Source of the DNA: Pseudomonas sp. MH9.2
GTDB taxonomy: Bacteria; Pseudomonadota; Gammaproteobacteria; Pseudomonadales; Pseudomonadaceae
Direction of reading: 5' to 3'
DNA length: 64,000 bases
NCBI RefSeq assembly: GCF_034353875.1
Contig: NZ_CP133784.1
Coordinates: forward strand, 3,872,501-3,936,500
Shown: positions 62,985 to 64,000 of the stretch, one piece after another
Layout: each line of letters starts with the position of its first letter
Numbering within the stretch: the first letter of the stretch is position 1
The notes under the pieces: model-generated
Seen by the model: only the letters and a program-made list of their open reading frames with translations
Database searches by the model: none
What the model was told of the DNA's origin: nothing
Translations under genes and position numbers: made by a program

Positions 62985-63017
62985 ATCGTTCCCACGCGTT
63001 TATTGCGCGGGAACGAT
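62985..63017. terminator. stem-loop between the ArsR gene and the adenine deaminase
   Basis: ATCGTTCCCACGCG and GCGCGGGAACGAT form a long stem with a 5- to 6-base loop. The sequence resembles a palindrome common in Pseudomonas intergenic regions. Weak T-run, but it lies between two convergent stops and could act on both. Confidence 0.6.
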
Positions 63018-63027
63018 TACTGTTGCA

Positions 63028-63990
<963 letters not shown>

Positions 63991-64000
63991 TCATCAGGTG

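Overview
The window is a chromosomal segment of a fluorescent-group Pseudomonas. The call rests on gene order and protein content. retS-purD-purH-fis-dusB-(zinc ribbon/DUF3426)-prmA, then accC-accB-aroQ-dsbD-chemoreceptor-gcbA, then DUF2333-NUDIX-SUI1-speA runs in the same order as the PA4856 to PA4839 region I recall from P. aeruginosa. Inserts sit at prmA/accC, gcbA/DUF2333 and after speA. No rRNA, tRNA, CRISPR array, transposase or integrase was seen.

Layout. 0-1.6 kb: two unrecognised genes (one cut by the window edge) and marC. 1.6-11.6 kb: retS, purine genes purD and purH, dusB-fis, prmA and a zinc-ribbon protein, all on the minus strand. 11.7-19.3 kb: a complete acetoin catabolism locus (acoX, acoA, acoB, acoC and a 2,3-butanediol dehydrogenase on the minus strand) with the divergent sigma-54 activator acoR. 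A good -24/-12 promoter and repeated upstream sites lie between them. 19.3-27.4 kb: aroQ-accB-accC, dsbD, a chemoreceptor and the diguanylate cyclase gcbA. 27.4-32.7 kb: an accessory type VI secretion (T6SS) Hcp island. 32.7-37.0 kb: DUF2333, NUDIX, SUI1 and speA. 37.2-39.7 kb: an orphan vgrG with its DUF4123 adaptor and no effector. 39.7-51.3 kb: MATE pump, bacterial alpha-2-macroglobulin with PBP1C, a tandem DUF4136 lipoprotein pair, a cmoM-like methyltransferase and a MazG-like protein. 51.4-64 kb: BASS transporter with divergent AraC regulator, RIO kinase, copper module (cueR, copA, copZ with two CueR operators), Bcr/CflA pump, quinone oxidoreductase with divergent LysR regulator, ArsR-like regulator, and an adenine deaminase.

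The most unusual region is the Hcp island at 27.4-32.7 kb. It holds a DUF2515-like protein, two near-identical membrane-anchored 217-residue proteins that look like immunity factors, and an 82-codon chimeric ORF in which an hcp leader and start are fused to the tail of the DUF2515-like gene. Then come a real hcp, a small protein with a transthyretin-like end, and a pair of small exported proteins of which the second is frameshifted. A tandem duplication with a 959-bp period explains the middle. It implies an ancestral order hcp, DUF2515-like gene, 217-residue gene, which makes the latter two a candidate effector-immunity pair. Imperfect 19-bp direct repeats bracket most of the island.

All functions are inferred by reading motifs and recalled families; no database search was possible.
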